DNA from: Pirellulaceae bacterium
GTDB taxonomy: Bacteria > Planctomycetota > Planctomycetia > Pirellulales > Pirellulaceae
Assembly: GCA_019636375.1 (NCBI GenBank)
Contig: JAHBXS010000001.1
Span: 620,001 to 684,000, forward strand
Direction: 5' to 3'
DNA length: 64,000 nucleotides
Under the pieces are notes generated by a model, which saw only the letters and a program-made list of their open reading frames with translations, ran no database searches and had not been told where the DNA came from. The translations under genes and the position numbers were made by a program. Positions within the stretch are counted from its first letter, which is position 1. Every line of letters begins with the position of its first letter. Of this stretch, positions 7,979-16,663 are shown piece after piece.

Positions 7979-9331
7979 ATGGGCACAATCCGCGCCTTCG
8001 TTTTTTCGTTTTTATTATTCGCCATTTCTGTTGTGGCTTCAGCTCAACCAGTGGCCCCTTCATTGAGCAGCCGACCCGGGGCGGCCTACACGCTGTACCT
8101 GAACTTTTCCGGTTTTAATTTCACCGGCAATTGGGGCAGTAGCGGTCAAGCTCCAGGAAACATGAGCGCCTACCGGAACCAGACCGGCCCCAACTTTACC
8201 GCCGCGCAGCAAGCGGAGATTCGTAACATCTGGTCGCGCGTTGCGGAATCGTACAACATGTTCAATGTGAATGTCACAACCGTAGACCCTGCCGTTTCTG
8301 TCGGAGGATTGGCTTCATCCAATTATCAAGGGCGACAACAATGGTACGACCAAACAGCGAGGGTGATGCATGCCGTGATCGGTAATCGAGGGAATTCAGG
8401 TTTCTTTAATGGAGCCGGTGGAGTGTCCTACGTCGATGTTTGGCGAAATAGCTATTCAGGCACTGGGAATTCGAACGGTATAAAAACCAATTGGACGTTC
8501 CCGTCGAGCCTTGGAGGTTTCGGAGCCTATCACAATATCTTCACAGCAGCCACTCACGAAGTTGGCCATGCTGCAGGTCTAAGTCATCAAGGTGATTACA
8601 CGGGAAGCACCCAAAACAATGCCTACTCGACCAACAATGGTTCCAGTACTTTGGCGCCTTTTATGGGTGTTGGCTACAGTGCTTCAAGGAATACATGGTC
8701 GGTTGGAAGGATCAGCACAAACCAAAACACGATCCAAAATGATGCCTTGCGGATTAGACAAAACAGCGGAATGGGTGGCTTTATCAATGATGGCATCGGG
8801 CGGAGCATCGCCCAAGCCACGCCGATTTCTCTCAGCAACGGGCAAATCAAACCACTGGTAAATCAAGGAGTCATAGTCCCAGTAAGTGACTCTAATCCAA
8901 ATCCAATTGGTTCAAATAACTACACGCGGGGTTATTTTTCATTCGAAACAATCGGAGGGCTCAACATGATCACCGTTAACGCCGGGACCCAGTGGCTTCA
9001 GACCGGTGTCGCGGACCCTCATCGATCTTTGGATGCAACCTTGCGGATTTTGGACGCGTTGGGGAACCAAGTTGCCATTTCGGCAACCTCAAGTCTCAGC
9101 GAAACCATCGCAATCAACTTGGCACCTGGCTTGTATTACATTGAGGTGTCCAGCGCTGGGGGCAAGAACGCCAGCCTCGGGCCAAGTGGCACATGGGCTC
9201 CGCGCCAGTTCTACGACATGGGGGCATATTTTCTGACTGGAACAATTTTGGCAATCCCCGAACCCACCGGTGCAACCCTTTTGTGCATCATGATCACCGG
9301 AGTGGTTTTCGTTCGTCGCAGAAATGTTTAG
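7979..9331 (+). CDS. Secreted PEP-CTERM zinc metalloprotease-like protein
   Basis: The 450-residue product starts with a clear signal peptide (cleavage near residue 22) and ends with a PEP-CTERM tail: Pro-Glu-Pro at 427-429, a hydrophobic helix and an Arg-Arg-Arg end. Such tails are recognised and removed by exosortase for surface display. A metzincin-like zinc site is present: His193-Glu-Val-Gly-His197 and His203 after Gly-Leu-Ser. The part beyond about residue 290 resembles a bacterial pre-peptidase C-terminal beta-sandwich. It is probably a surface-anchored protease. No exosortase gene is in the window. The substrate is unknown. Confidence 0.75.
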   Translation: MGTIRAFVFSFLLFAISVVASAQPVAPSLSSRPGAAYTLYLNFSGFNFTGNWGSSGQAPGNMSAYRNQTGPNFTAAQQAEIRNIWSRVAESYNMFNVNVTTVDPAVSVGGLASSNYQGRQQWYDQTARVMHAVIGNRGNSGFFNGAGGVSYVDVWRNSYSGTGNSNGIKTNWTFPSSLGGFGAYHNIFTAATHEVGHAAGLSHQGDYTGSTQNNAYSTNNGSSTLAPFMGVGYSASRNTWSVGRISTNQNTIQNDALRIRQNSGMGGFINDGIGRSIAQATPISLSNGQIKPLVNQGVIVPVSDSNPNPIGSNNYTRGYFSFETIGGLNMITVNAGTQWLQTGVADPHRSLDATLRILDALGNQVAISATSSLSETIAINLAPGLYYIEVSSAGGKNASLGPSGTWAPRQFYDMGAYFLTGTILAIPEPTGATLLCIMITGVVFVRRRNV

Positions 9332-9410
9332 GCCCTACTTTGGCCAATGAACTGCCGATGCACACGGACGAAAATCCCGCCCTCCCATTAAAATTTCAAC
9401 GAATCAAGCA

Positions 9411-9442
9411 GGCTTTCAGATCCGAACAGTGTTCTGAAAGCC
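9411..9442 (+). terminator. Candidate terminator after the PEP-CTERM metalloprotease gene
   Basis: A perfect 10-bp stem (GGCTTTCAGA pairing with TCTGAAAGCC, 12-nt loop) lies 80 bp after the stop codon. A weak T-rich stretch follows. It is well placed to end the upstream transcript before the separate porin gene. Confidence 0.5.
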
Positions 9443-9627
9443 CTTTCTTGTTGAAGAAGCCAATACGTACCGGCAATTCGATTGCTAGCTTTTTGCCGAA
9501 TCCATGGCCGCTAGCACTCGTGGTAGTTTAGTCAATTGTTAAGATTGCCTTAAGCCTTAGGATTTTTGTAAACGATAAATCTTAACAAGTTCTTCATCGA
9601 CTACACTACCTTTTTGGTGTCTTTTTC

Positions 9628-11079
9628 GTGTTTCGCTTTGCGTGTTTGGGACTGCTATTTGGATTACTAAGCTGGGCCCCTTCGTCGAGGTGTTACGGCC
9701 AAAATCCTGCTTACCAAAACGCGGTTTGGCAGCGGCTTGATGACCAGTCGCCATTGCTACCCGTCTCGGCATGGTTGCAGGAGACCCTCTCGGACAAACT
9801 CCCCGACCCCCTTGGTTCTAACGGGAACTCAGAGCAGACAAAGGCTGCGGATTCGAAGCCTGAAGATAGGAAGGCCGCTGACTCGAAACCTGAAGAAAAG
9901 AAGAAGGAATGGTACCAGAAACTCAACGTCCGCGGCTACGCGCAATTCCGGTATAACTATTTAACCCAACTGGCAGATGGTTCGGCACTTCCTCAACATG
10001 CGGGGGACAGTTCGGTCAGTGACGATCATGAGTTTTTGATCCGACGGGCGCGGGTGATCTTTTTTGGTGACATCGGCGAACATCTTTACGTTTACATGCA
10101 GCCGGATTTTGCGAGCAACCCCGACAGTAGCGTCATTAACCAACAATTCACTCAGATTCGCGACTGGTACGGCGATGTGTATGTCGACAAAACCAAGATT
10201 CATCGGCTTAGGGTCGGTCAATCGAAAATCCCTTACGGCTGGGAGAACTTACAGTCTAGCCAAAACCGTTTGTATTTGGATCGAAATGATGCCTTCAACA
10301 GTGCCGCGAGAAACGAACGGGACTTGGGAGTGTTTTATTACTGGACTCCGGAATGGGCGCAGGACATTTTCAAGTTTATCAGTAATGAAGGATTGAAAGG
10401 CTCAGGCAACTACGGCATTTTTGGATTCGGTGCGTACAACGGTCAAGGAGGCTCGTTACGCGAGCACAATGATCAACTGCATATAATATCCAGATTGACC
10501 CATCTGTGGTTTGATCGTTGCGGTCAATTGCATGAGTTCGGCATCCAAGCTTACACCGGAAACTACGTCGTCGCGGGGGCTCCGATTTCTCCGTTAGGAG
10601 TGGGGCCTGCCGTACAACCGCTCGGGACTCGGGGGCGTCCGTTTGGCGATCAAGGGAAACTCGATCAACGCTTGGGTTGGACCTACATTCGCTATCCGCA
10701 GCCATTCGGATTTCAAGCGGAATACACAATTGGGCGGGGACCAGAATTAAACGCCGCGCAGACGGAAGTCGAACGGGGGTTCTTGCACGGGGGTTACATG
10801 ATGGTGAACTATCGGATCAAAACCGAGACCTGGGGAGAATTCTGGCCGTTTGCCCGCTATCAAATCTATCGCGGTGGCTACAAATCGGCCACGAATTCAC
10901 CGTATTCCGAAATCAACGAATGGAATATCGGCCTGGAATGGCAGATCAAAAAAGACTTCGAGTTTGTCACCGAGTACATGATCACCGACCGGACGAATTT
11001 GCAGGCCCGTTCTTCTGGTCTCTCGTATGAGCAATTCGACGGTCATGTGCTGCGATTCCAATTTCAGTTCAATTTCTGA
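9628..11079 (+). CDS. Outer-membrane porin, phosphate-selective (OprP/OprO) type
   Basis: The 483-residue product begins at a GTG with a signal peptide (about residues 1-24). A Lys/Glu-rich linker with a repeated Ala-Ala-Asp-Ser-Lys-Pro-Glu motif follows (about residues 72-92), then a beta-barrel region typical of porin family P: a start at Val-Arg-Gly-Tyr-Ala-Gln, an Arg-Arg-Ala-Arg motif near the first strands, many alternating aromatic strands, and a C-terminal Phe after Arg-Phe-Gln-Phe-Gln. Porins of this family pass phosphate or other anions through the outer membrane. No Shine-Dalgarno site is clear before the GTG, so the start is less certain than the family. Confidence 0.75.
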   Translation: MFRFACLGLLFGLLSWAPSSRCYGQNPAYQNAVWQRLDDQSPLLPVSAWLQETLSDKLPDPLGSNGNSEQTKAADSKPEDRKAADSKPEEKKKEWYQKLNVRGYAQFRYNYLTQLADGSALPQHAGDSSVSDDHEFLIRRARVIFFGDIGEHLYVYMQPDFASNPDSSVINQQFTQIRDWYGDVYVDKTKIHRLRVGQSKIPYGWENLQSSQNRLYLDRNDAFNSAARNERDLGVFYYWTPEWAQDIFKFISNEGLKGSGNYGIFGFGAYNGQGGSLREHNDQLHIISRLTHLWFDRCGQLHEFGIQAYTGNYVVAGAPISPLGVGPAVQPLGTRGRPFGDQGKLDQRLGWTYIRYPQPFGFQAEYTIGRGPELNAAQTEVERGFLHGGYMMVNYRIKTETWGEFWPFARYQIYRGGYKSATNSPYSEINEWNIGLEWQIKKDFEFVTEYMITDRTNLQARSSGLSYEQFDGHVLRFQFQFNF

Positions 11080-11264
11080 GTTCGCCCTGGTTCAAAAGTG
11101 GCTGCCTGTTGCGAATTGCCCGCCAAAACGGTACTTTAGAGCTATCTAGAACAGCCAGTTAAAGGAACGCGGCGCGACTAAAAACCGATTCGGTCGAACT
11201 TTTAAGGCTCAATGCTTCGTATGCTTGCGAAGTGCTATCGAAAATACGTCTCTTGATTCAAAAC

Positions 11265-12524
11265 ATGTCACACTCTCAAATCAACGATCTTCCTTACTCA
11301 CAGCGGGTCGTGATGACCGGCATTGGGCTGACAGCCCCTAACGGCAACAGCTTGGCCGATTTTCGCGATGCGTTGTTGAACGCTCGCAGCGGGATTCAAC
11401 CTTACGAGATTCGTTATTTTGGGAAGACCCTTGCCGGAGTTTGTGACTTCGAAGTCACGCGGCATCAATCGCGAAAGGATGCTCGCCGGGGAACGCGGGC
11501 CGGGAGTGTCGGAATCTACTGCGCCAACGAAGCTCTCCAAAACAGCGGTATCGATTGGGAAAATACCGACAAATCCCGAGTCGGCGTTTACATCGGCGTC
11601 ACCGAACATGGTAACGTCGAAACGGAGAGCGAAATCTACCAAATCAAACAATTTGATTACGACACGAAATACTGGACCCATCACCACAATCCTCGCACGG
11701 TGGCCAACAACCCGGCTGGTGAAATTGCGCTCAACATGGGGGTTACTGGCCCGCACTACACGATTGGGGCGGCTTGTGCGGCTGGAAATGCGGGGATCAT
11801 CCAAGCGGTACAAATGTTGCGTTTGGGCGAAGTCGATCTGGCATTTGCCGGTGGCGTTTCCGAGAGTATTCACACCTTTGGAATTTTTGCAGGATTCGCC
11901 AGCCAAGGAGCCCTGGCGACTCACGAGGACCCCACCAAGGCCTCTCGGCCATTCGACAAAAATCGCAACGGGATTGTCGTCGCCGAAGGAGGTTGCGTCT
12001 ACGTTATTGAACGGCTGGAGGATGCAAAACGGCGTGGAGCCCAGATCATTGCAGAAATTGTGGGGTACGCGATCAACACCGATGCCACGGATTTTGTGCT
12101 GCCTAACGCCGAAAGGCAGGCCCAATGCATGCGTTTGGCCCTAAAAAGGGCCGGATTGGCGGCGGAACAAATTGACATCGTGAGTACCCATGCAACGGGG
12201 ACCCCGAACGGTGATATCCTCGAATGTGCGGCAATTCGCGAGGTTTTTGACCATTCCGAGACCACCTGGGTCAATAATGCAAAAAGTTTTATTGGGCATT
12301 CAATGGGGGCCGCCGGTGCGTTAGAATTAGCGGGAAATCTTCCGGCGTTCGCGGACCACGTGGTGCACCCCACGATCAACTTGGACGACCTGGACGAGGA
12401 ATGTGCCTTGCGGGGATTGGTTCACGGCCAGCCACGGGAGGTTGCAAAAGTTGATTACATATTGAACAATTCTTTTGGAATGTTGGGAATCAATTCGGCT
12501 TTGATCGTGAAGCGGTTTGTGTAA
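11265..12524 (+). CDS. Beta-ketoacyl-ACP synthase (FabF-like)
   Basis: A 419-residue thiolase-fold condensing enzyme. The active-site Cys171 sits in Ala-Ala-Cys-Ala-Ala-Gly, and the two catalytic histidines are His309 (Thr-His-Ala-Thr-Gly-Thr) and His345 (Gly-His-Ser-Met-Gly-Ala), with Lys340 before the latter. All catalytic residues are therefore present, though the Cys motif differs from the usual Thr-Ala-Cys-Ser of FabF. The ATG at 11265 is preferred to a GTG at 11232. It is followed after 48 bp by an acyl carrier protein gene and then by a CrtI-like oxidoreductase gene, which suggests a dedicated pathway rather than housekeeping fatty acid synthesis. Confidence 0.85.
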   Translation: MSHSQINDLPYSQRVVMTGIGLTAPNGNSLADFRDALLNARSGIQPYEIRYFGKTLAGVCDFEVTRHQSRKDARRGTRAGSVGIYCANEALQNSGIDWENTDKSRVGVYIGVTEHGNVETESEIYQIKQFDYDTKYWTHHHNPRTVANNPAGEIALNMGVTGPHYTIGAACAAGNAGIIQAVQMLRLGEVDLAFAGGVSESIHTFGIFAGFASQGALATHEDPTKASRPFDKNRNGIVVAEGGCVYVIERLEDAKRRGAQIIAEIVGYAINTDATDFVLPNAERQAQCMRLALKRAGLAAEQIDIVSTHATGTPNGDILECAAIREVFDHSETTWVNNAKSFIGHSMGAAGALELAGNLPAFADHVVHPTINLDDLDEECALRGLVHGQPREVAKVDYILNNSFGMLGINSALIVKRFV

Positions 12525-12572
12525 TCCTCAGCGTCTCAAAAACGTTTTTTGGCTTTAGGAGTAGGTTTGCCA

Positions 12573-12830
12573 ATGGCACCCGAAGAAATTCGTCAAGCAA
12601 TTATCGAAATTTTAGAAGACATCGCACCTGACGAGGATTTGACCAGCCTCGACGACGGCGTGAGTTTCCGTGAACAAATGGAACTGGACAGCATGGACTT
12701 TTTGGACATCGTCATGGAACTGCGGAAGCGGTATCGGGTCCAAGTCCCTGAAGAAGACTATGCACAACTTGCCTCGATGAATTCCACTGTGAAATATCTG
12801 GAACCCAAAATGGTGGACGTCGCCGTCTAA
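12573..12830 (+). CDS. Acyl carrier protein
   Basis: The 85-residue acidic protein has the carrier-protein fold signature, with Ser40 in Glu-Leu-Asp-Ser-Met-Asp as the expected phosphopantetheine site. The start at 12573 is preceded by a GGAG site; the in-frame ATG at 12549 has none. It directly follows the ketosynthase gene and probably carries its acyl substrate. The Phe-Leu-Asp after the serine and the basic patch near residue 52 set it apart from a typical housekeeping AcpP. Confidence 0.88.
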   Translation: MAPEEIRQAIIEILEDIAPDEDLTSLDDGVSFREQMELDSMDFLDIVMELRKRYRVQVPEEDYAQLASMNSTVKYLEPKMVDVAV

Positions 12831-12961
12831 CGGGCGATACCCAAATGGCGAACGTCTAGCATCATTTCACAGAGTGAAAAACTACGTGGACTTTCGCTTT
12901 GTGAACGGTTATGGTCTGGGTTCGTTCAAGGTCAGAACTCCTGATCTCGGCGAAAAATAAG

Positions 12962-13020
12962 TCAGCACATTCGTGGCCTCGTAGCTACGTTCGCCAGAAG
13001 GTGGACGAGATTTGTGCTGA
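12962..13020. repeat. Nested palindromic element
   Basis: Outer arms TCAGCACA (12962-12969) and TGTGCTGA (13013-13020) enclose an imperfect 23-bp palindrome at 12974-12996 whose core is the perfect 10-bp CGTAGCTACG. The nested design resembles interspersed palindromic repeats. Whether copies exist elsewhere in the genome cannot be seen from this window. Confidence 0.5.
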
Positions 13021-13025
13021 TTTGG

Positions 13026-13214
13026 AAAATGCAAAATGCAAAATGCAAATTGTAAAATCTAAAATCTAGAGTGCATGGTGGGCATGTGATGCTCTGGCAG
13101 GTTTACTTTGGTTTTTGTCGCGTGGCTTCCTTGTTCTCGTTCGTCATTGCGGTCAAGATTGATTGGCCGATAATTTTGAGCTTCGCACCTCACATTTTGC
13201 ATTTTGCACTTTGC
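13026..13214. repeat. Short tandem heptamers in inverted orientation
   Basis: Three tandem copies of AAAATGC (from 13026) are mirrored at about 13193-13214 by CATTTTGCATTTTGCA-type repeats on the opposite strand, about 140 bp apart. This could be a small non-autonomous element or a large stem-loop. No gene is credible inside. Confidence 0.5.
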
Positions 13215-13383
13215 TCCATAATAATCGGCTCAGATCAATTTCCGGCACCAGCAAATTTTTGAAGCAATAACACGCAAATTCTCAACTCCAGAACAGGAGT
13301 TTTGAAGGCATTCGCGATACCATCACTCAATCCGCTTGCCTGACTCCGAAAAGACCGTTGTTAATTGCAGTTTTCACTTTACA

Positions 13384-14868
13384 ATGGCCTGCATGAGCCA
13401 ACCATTGTCACAGACTGAACAAGAACCTCACGATCAGAGTCAAACTGATTCTGCCTCGTCAACTGATGCTTCCTTGCCGATGTACGACACGGTGATCATC
13501 GGTGCCGGGATGAGCGGGATCGCCGCTGGGATTCGACTGGCCTATTACGATCAACGGGTTTGCATCCTCGAAAAGCATACGACGATTGGCGGGCTGAATT
13601 CTTTTTATCGGTTGAATCGTCGCGATTACGATGTGGGTTTGCATGCCGTCACGAACTTCACGGAAAAGGGGGCCAAGAAAGGGCCTTTTTCTCGCATCCT
13701 ACGACAACTCCGATTCAAGTGGGAAGATTTCGGTTTGGCTCCACAGCGTCGCTCGCGAATCGCTTTTCCGGGCATTAATTTGAACTTTGACAACAACATT
13801 GATTATCTGACTTCGGAAATTCGTCGCGAGTTTCCCCACTGTATCGATCGCTGGCAAAATCTTTTGGCCGGCATCACTGACTATGACGATCTCGATCAAA
13901 CCGCGTTCGAGATTTCAGCTCGCGAGCGACTCAACGAAACTTTGGGGGACCCCCTGCTGATCAACATGTTGCTGTGTCCTTTGATGTGGTACGGGAACCC
14001 TCGCGAACATGATATGGCTTGGGGGCAGTTTTGCATCATGTTCCGCAGTATTTTTTTGGAGGGGTTTGCGCGACCGCATCGCGGGGTACGTTTGATTTTG
14101 AAGAATCTGATCAAGAAGTTTCGTGGACTAGGGGGTGAATTAAAACTTCGTCATGGTGTCGCGAAAATCCTCACTGAAGACGGAACGGCCGTAGGTGTTG
14201 AACTTGAAAACGGCAACCGAATTCATTGCAAGCGGATTCTCTCTTCGGCAGGTCTCGTCGAGACTCTGCGAATGTGCGATGCGACTAGTGAGCCCGACCC
14301 ACGCTTGGCGGGGCAAATGTCGTTTATTGAATCGATTTCGGTGTTGGACAAACAGCCCCAGGAGTTAGGATTCGACGAAACGATCGTCTTCTTTAACGAC
14401 TCGAACGATTTCCACTGGACGCCCCCTGCGGAGGGGCTGTGCGATGTCCGAACCGGTGTCATTTGTTCCCCCAACAACTACGTCTACGATGCGGCGGAAG
14501 GAAAATTGCCGGAAGGGATCATGCGATTGACGACGATCGCCAGTTTTGACCGCTGGGATGAATTGGACGAAGCGGCCTATCGTCGCGAAAAATTGCGATG
14601 GTATGACCGGTCACTCGAGTCATGCGTCCGCTTCGTACCAGATTTTCGACAAAACGTCATCGACATGGATATGTTCACGCCAACGACGATTCGTCGATTT
14701 ACATGGCACGACAATGGAGCTGTCTACGGGGCTCCCGATAAGATACTGGACGGGACCACGTATATCCCCAACGTCTTTCTCTGCGGGACGGATCAAGGGT
14801 TTGTAGGAATCATCGGGGCGATGATGAGTGGCATCTCGATGGCAAATCTCCATTGCCTAAAGGACTAA
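13384..14868 (+). CDS. CrtI-like FAD-dependent oxidoreductase (phytoene desaturase family)
   Basis: After a Ser/Gln-rich N-terminus of about 30 residues comes the dinucleotide-binding motif Ile-Ile-Gly-Ala-Gly-Met-Ser-Gly, then Glu-Lys...Gly-Gly-Leu-Asn, typical of the phytoene desaturase and carotenoid isomerase superfamily. The C-terminus keeps the second FAD motif (Phe-Leu-Cys-Gly-Thr-Asp...Gly-Ile-Ile-Gly-Ala). Family members desaturate, saturate or isomerise polyenes and long-chain lipids. No phytoene synthase or other carotenoid gene is nearby, but a ketosynthase and a carrier protein gene precede it, so an acyl substrate is plausible. The start is uncertain (ATG at 13384 or 13393, or TTG at 13336), as no ribosome site is visible. 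Confidence 0.75.
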   Translation: MACMSQPLSQTEQEPHDQSQTDSASSTDASLPMYDTVIIGAGMSGIAAGIRLAYYDQRVCILEKHTTIGGLNSFYRLNRRDYDVGLHAVTNFTEKGAKKGPFSRILRQLRFKWEDFGLAPQRRSRIAFPGINLNFDNNIDYLTSEIRREFPHCIDRWQNLLAGITDYDDLDQTAFEISARERLNETLGDPLLINMLLCPLMWYGNPREHDMAWGQFCIMFRSIFLEGFARPHRGVRLILKNLIKKFRGLGGELKLRHGVAKILTEDGTAVGVELENGNRIHCKRILSSAGLVETLRMCDATSEPDPRLAGQMSFIESISVLDKQPQELGFDETIVFFNDSNDFHWTPPAEGLCDVRTGVICSPNNYVYDAAEGKLPEGIMRLTTIASFDRWDELDEAAYRREKLRWYDRSLESCVRFVPDFRQNVIDMDMFTPTTIRRFTWHDNGAVYGAPDKILDGTTYIPNVFLCGTDQGFVGIIGAMMSGISMANLHCLKD

Positions 14869-14941
14869 AAAAAGCCTGTTGTCTCTCGGATTCAACCGAA
14901 AACCATCAGGCGATATTCAGTTTCTCAAGTAGAGGCTCGGA

Positions 14942-16603
14942 CTAATCGCCAACTGCCACGCCTTCGCATTGAGCGAAACCGGCAAGTTGCTGGAGACGCG
15001 TGGGATGTTGAAGTTTCCTGACCGCCTTGGCCTCGATTTGCCGAACCCGTTCACGAGTGACTTTGAAAATGCGCCCGACTTCTTCGAGGGTATACGTGTA
15101 GCCATCCCCTAAGCCGTAGCGAAGCCGAATGATTTCACGTTCGCGGAAGGTTAAAGTCTTCAAAAGATGGTCGATGCGATCTTTAAGGATTTCATTGTTG
15201 GCCAGTCGTACTGGATTATCAAAATGATGATCCTCAATAAACTCACCGAAACTGCAATCGTCTCCCTCTCCGACGGGCCGATCAAGGCTCATGGGATGCC
15301 GCCCAATGTCCATGACTCTCCGTACTTCATCGACTGGCAACTCCGCTCTGACGGCGATTTCCTCGAAAGACGGTTCGCAACGAGTTTCCTGAAGCAATTG
15401 TTGTTGAATATTTCGCAAGCGAGCAAGCACATCGATCATGTGCACAGGAATGCGTATCGTACGAGCCTGATCGGCGATGGCCCGCGTGATCGCTTGGCGA
15501 ATCCACCACGTTGCGTACGTCGAGAACTTAAAACCGCGACGATACTCATACTTATCGACGGCTCGCATCAAGCCAGTGTTTCCTTCTTGGATCAAGTCCA
15601 GGAAACTAAGGCCACGATTGCGGTATTTCTTGGCAATTGAAACCACAAGCCGCAAGTTGCTGCTGGACAACTGACTTTTAGCGTTCTCGAATTCGCTGAA
15701 GAAACGCTTGCTGTTCTCCGCTCGTTTACGGAGACTCTCGGGACTTTCCTGACAGGCACACATCAACTGAAACAGTTCGCGCCGCAACTGTTGGCGGCGT
15801 GGCTGGGTCAGAGGATCGTTGCCAAGAGCCTTGAGTTGTTGCCGCACCTTTTCCATTCGCTGGGAAAACTGTTCCAATTGACGAATGAGTGGACTAATTC
15901 GTCGTGAACGAAGGCTCAACTCCTCGACCAAGCAGACCAATTTTGCTCGTCGGCGAATGAACCGCAGGCGAATCACTTGTTTGTCAGCGTCACTGACTTT
16001 TCTCGAAATTAACTTTCGGAAGTCGGAATCGTTGGCCTTCAGCAAGGCGTCGATGGTCCTGAAATTGCAGGGCATCCGCGCGAGAATCTGTTCCTTGGTC
16101 AGTTGCTCCGTCAACGAGACCTTGATCGTGCGGTCAAATGGGAGCTCTCCGGCATAGACTCGCTTAAGTGTCTCGACGGTGGCTCGCAAGGCGTAAGTAT
16201 TCCCGAGCACCGAGCGACGATAGCGTTTGCGGGCGATTTCGATCCGTTTGGCCAATGCGATTTCTTCGTCGCGGTCGAGGAGCGGGACCTCAGCCATTTG
16301 ACTCAAATAAGTTCGCACGGGGTCGTCACCGGGTCGCGACGGACGGCTCGTTAAGGGAATGTCGGCAATCTCGACCTCAGTCCCTTCCAAATCAGCGGCT
16401 GATGGTCCGTTAACTTCTGCGGAATCGGGGTAGCTTTCACGCAACTCGATTCCTGCTGCTTCGATCGCGGCCACGAGATTTTCCAGGCTCTCACCATTGG
16501 TCGCCACATCGGGCAAGAAATTCGTCACCTCTTGATAAGTCAAAAAGCCTTGGCTGCGGCCCTTTTGCAATAACGAGGTAAGTTCTAGGTCTTTCGCTTC
16601 CAT
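14942..16603 (-). CDS. rpoD: RNA polymerase primary sigma factor RpoD
   Basis: A group 1 sigma-70 factor of 553 residues. It has a region 1.1-like N-terminus (Gly-Phe-Leu-Thr-Tyr), region 1.2 (Asp-Pro-Val-Arg-Thr-Tyr-Leu), a non-conserved linker, region 2 with the [12 protein letters not shown]moter-melting motif, region 3, and region 4 with Thr-Arg-Glu-Arg-Val-Arg-Gln-Ile-Glu for the -35 element. The start at 16603 follows a full AGGAGG site. It lies 60 bp after dnaG on the same strand, the usual dnaG-rpoD order of the macromolecular synthesis operon; rpsU is not beside them. Confidence 0.95.
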   Translation of the reverse strand: MEAKDLELTSLLQKGRSQGFLTYQEVTNFLPDVATNGESLENLVAAIEAAGIELRESYPDSAEVNGPSAADLEGTEVEIADIPLTSRPSRPGDDPVRTYLSQMAEVPLLDRDEEIALAKRIEIARKRYRRSVLGNTYALRATVETLKRVYAGELPFDRTIKVSLTEQLTKEQILARMPCNFRTIDALLKANDSDFRKLISRKVSDADKQVIRLRFIRRRAKLVCLVEELSLRSRRISPLIRQLEQFSQRMEKVRQQLKALGNDPLTQPRRQQLRRELFQLMCACQESPESLRKRAENSKRFFSEFENAKSQLSSSNLRLVVSIAKKYRNRGLSFLDLIQEGNTGLMRAVDKYEYRRGFKFSTYATWWIRQAITRAIADQARTIRIPVHMIDVLARLRNIQQQLLQETRCEPSFEEIAVRAELPVDEVRRVMDIGRHPMSLDRPVGEGDDCSFGEFIEDHHFDNPVRLANNEILKDRIDHLLKTLTFREREIIRLRYGLGDGYTYTLEEVGRIFKVTRERVRQIEAKAVRKLQHPTRLQQLAGFAQCEGVAVGD

Positions 16604-16663
16604 GCGTCTAATCCTCCTGCGACGTCCTAGTCGCTTGCGCAAATTGTCGACAATCGCCAGCCG

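Larger units (their letters stand above)
12831..13383. other. Non-coding gap with several repeat structures
   Basis: About 550 bp between the carrier protein gene and the oxidoreductase gene. It holds an imperfect hairpin near 12869-12904 (possible terminator without a T-run), the palindromic element at 12962-13020 and the inverted AAAATGC repeats at 13026-13214. A 63-codon frame at 13071-13262 spans the repeats and has no ribosome site, so it is not called. Confidence 0.5.

Noticed and set aside
11298-12125. 275-codon minus-strand frame inside the ketosynthase gene
   Set aside because: Antisense shadow of a gene with all catalytic residues; no ribosome site or recognisable protein.
13071-13262. 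63-codon frame in the gap before the oxidoreductase gene
   Set aside because: Runs through the AAAATGC repeats, lacks a ribosome site and shows no motif.
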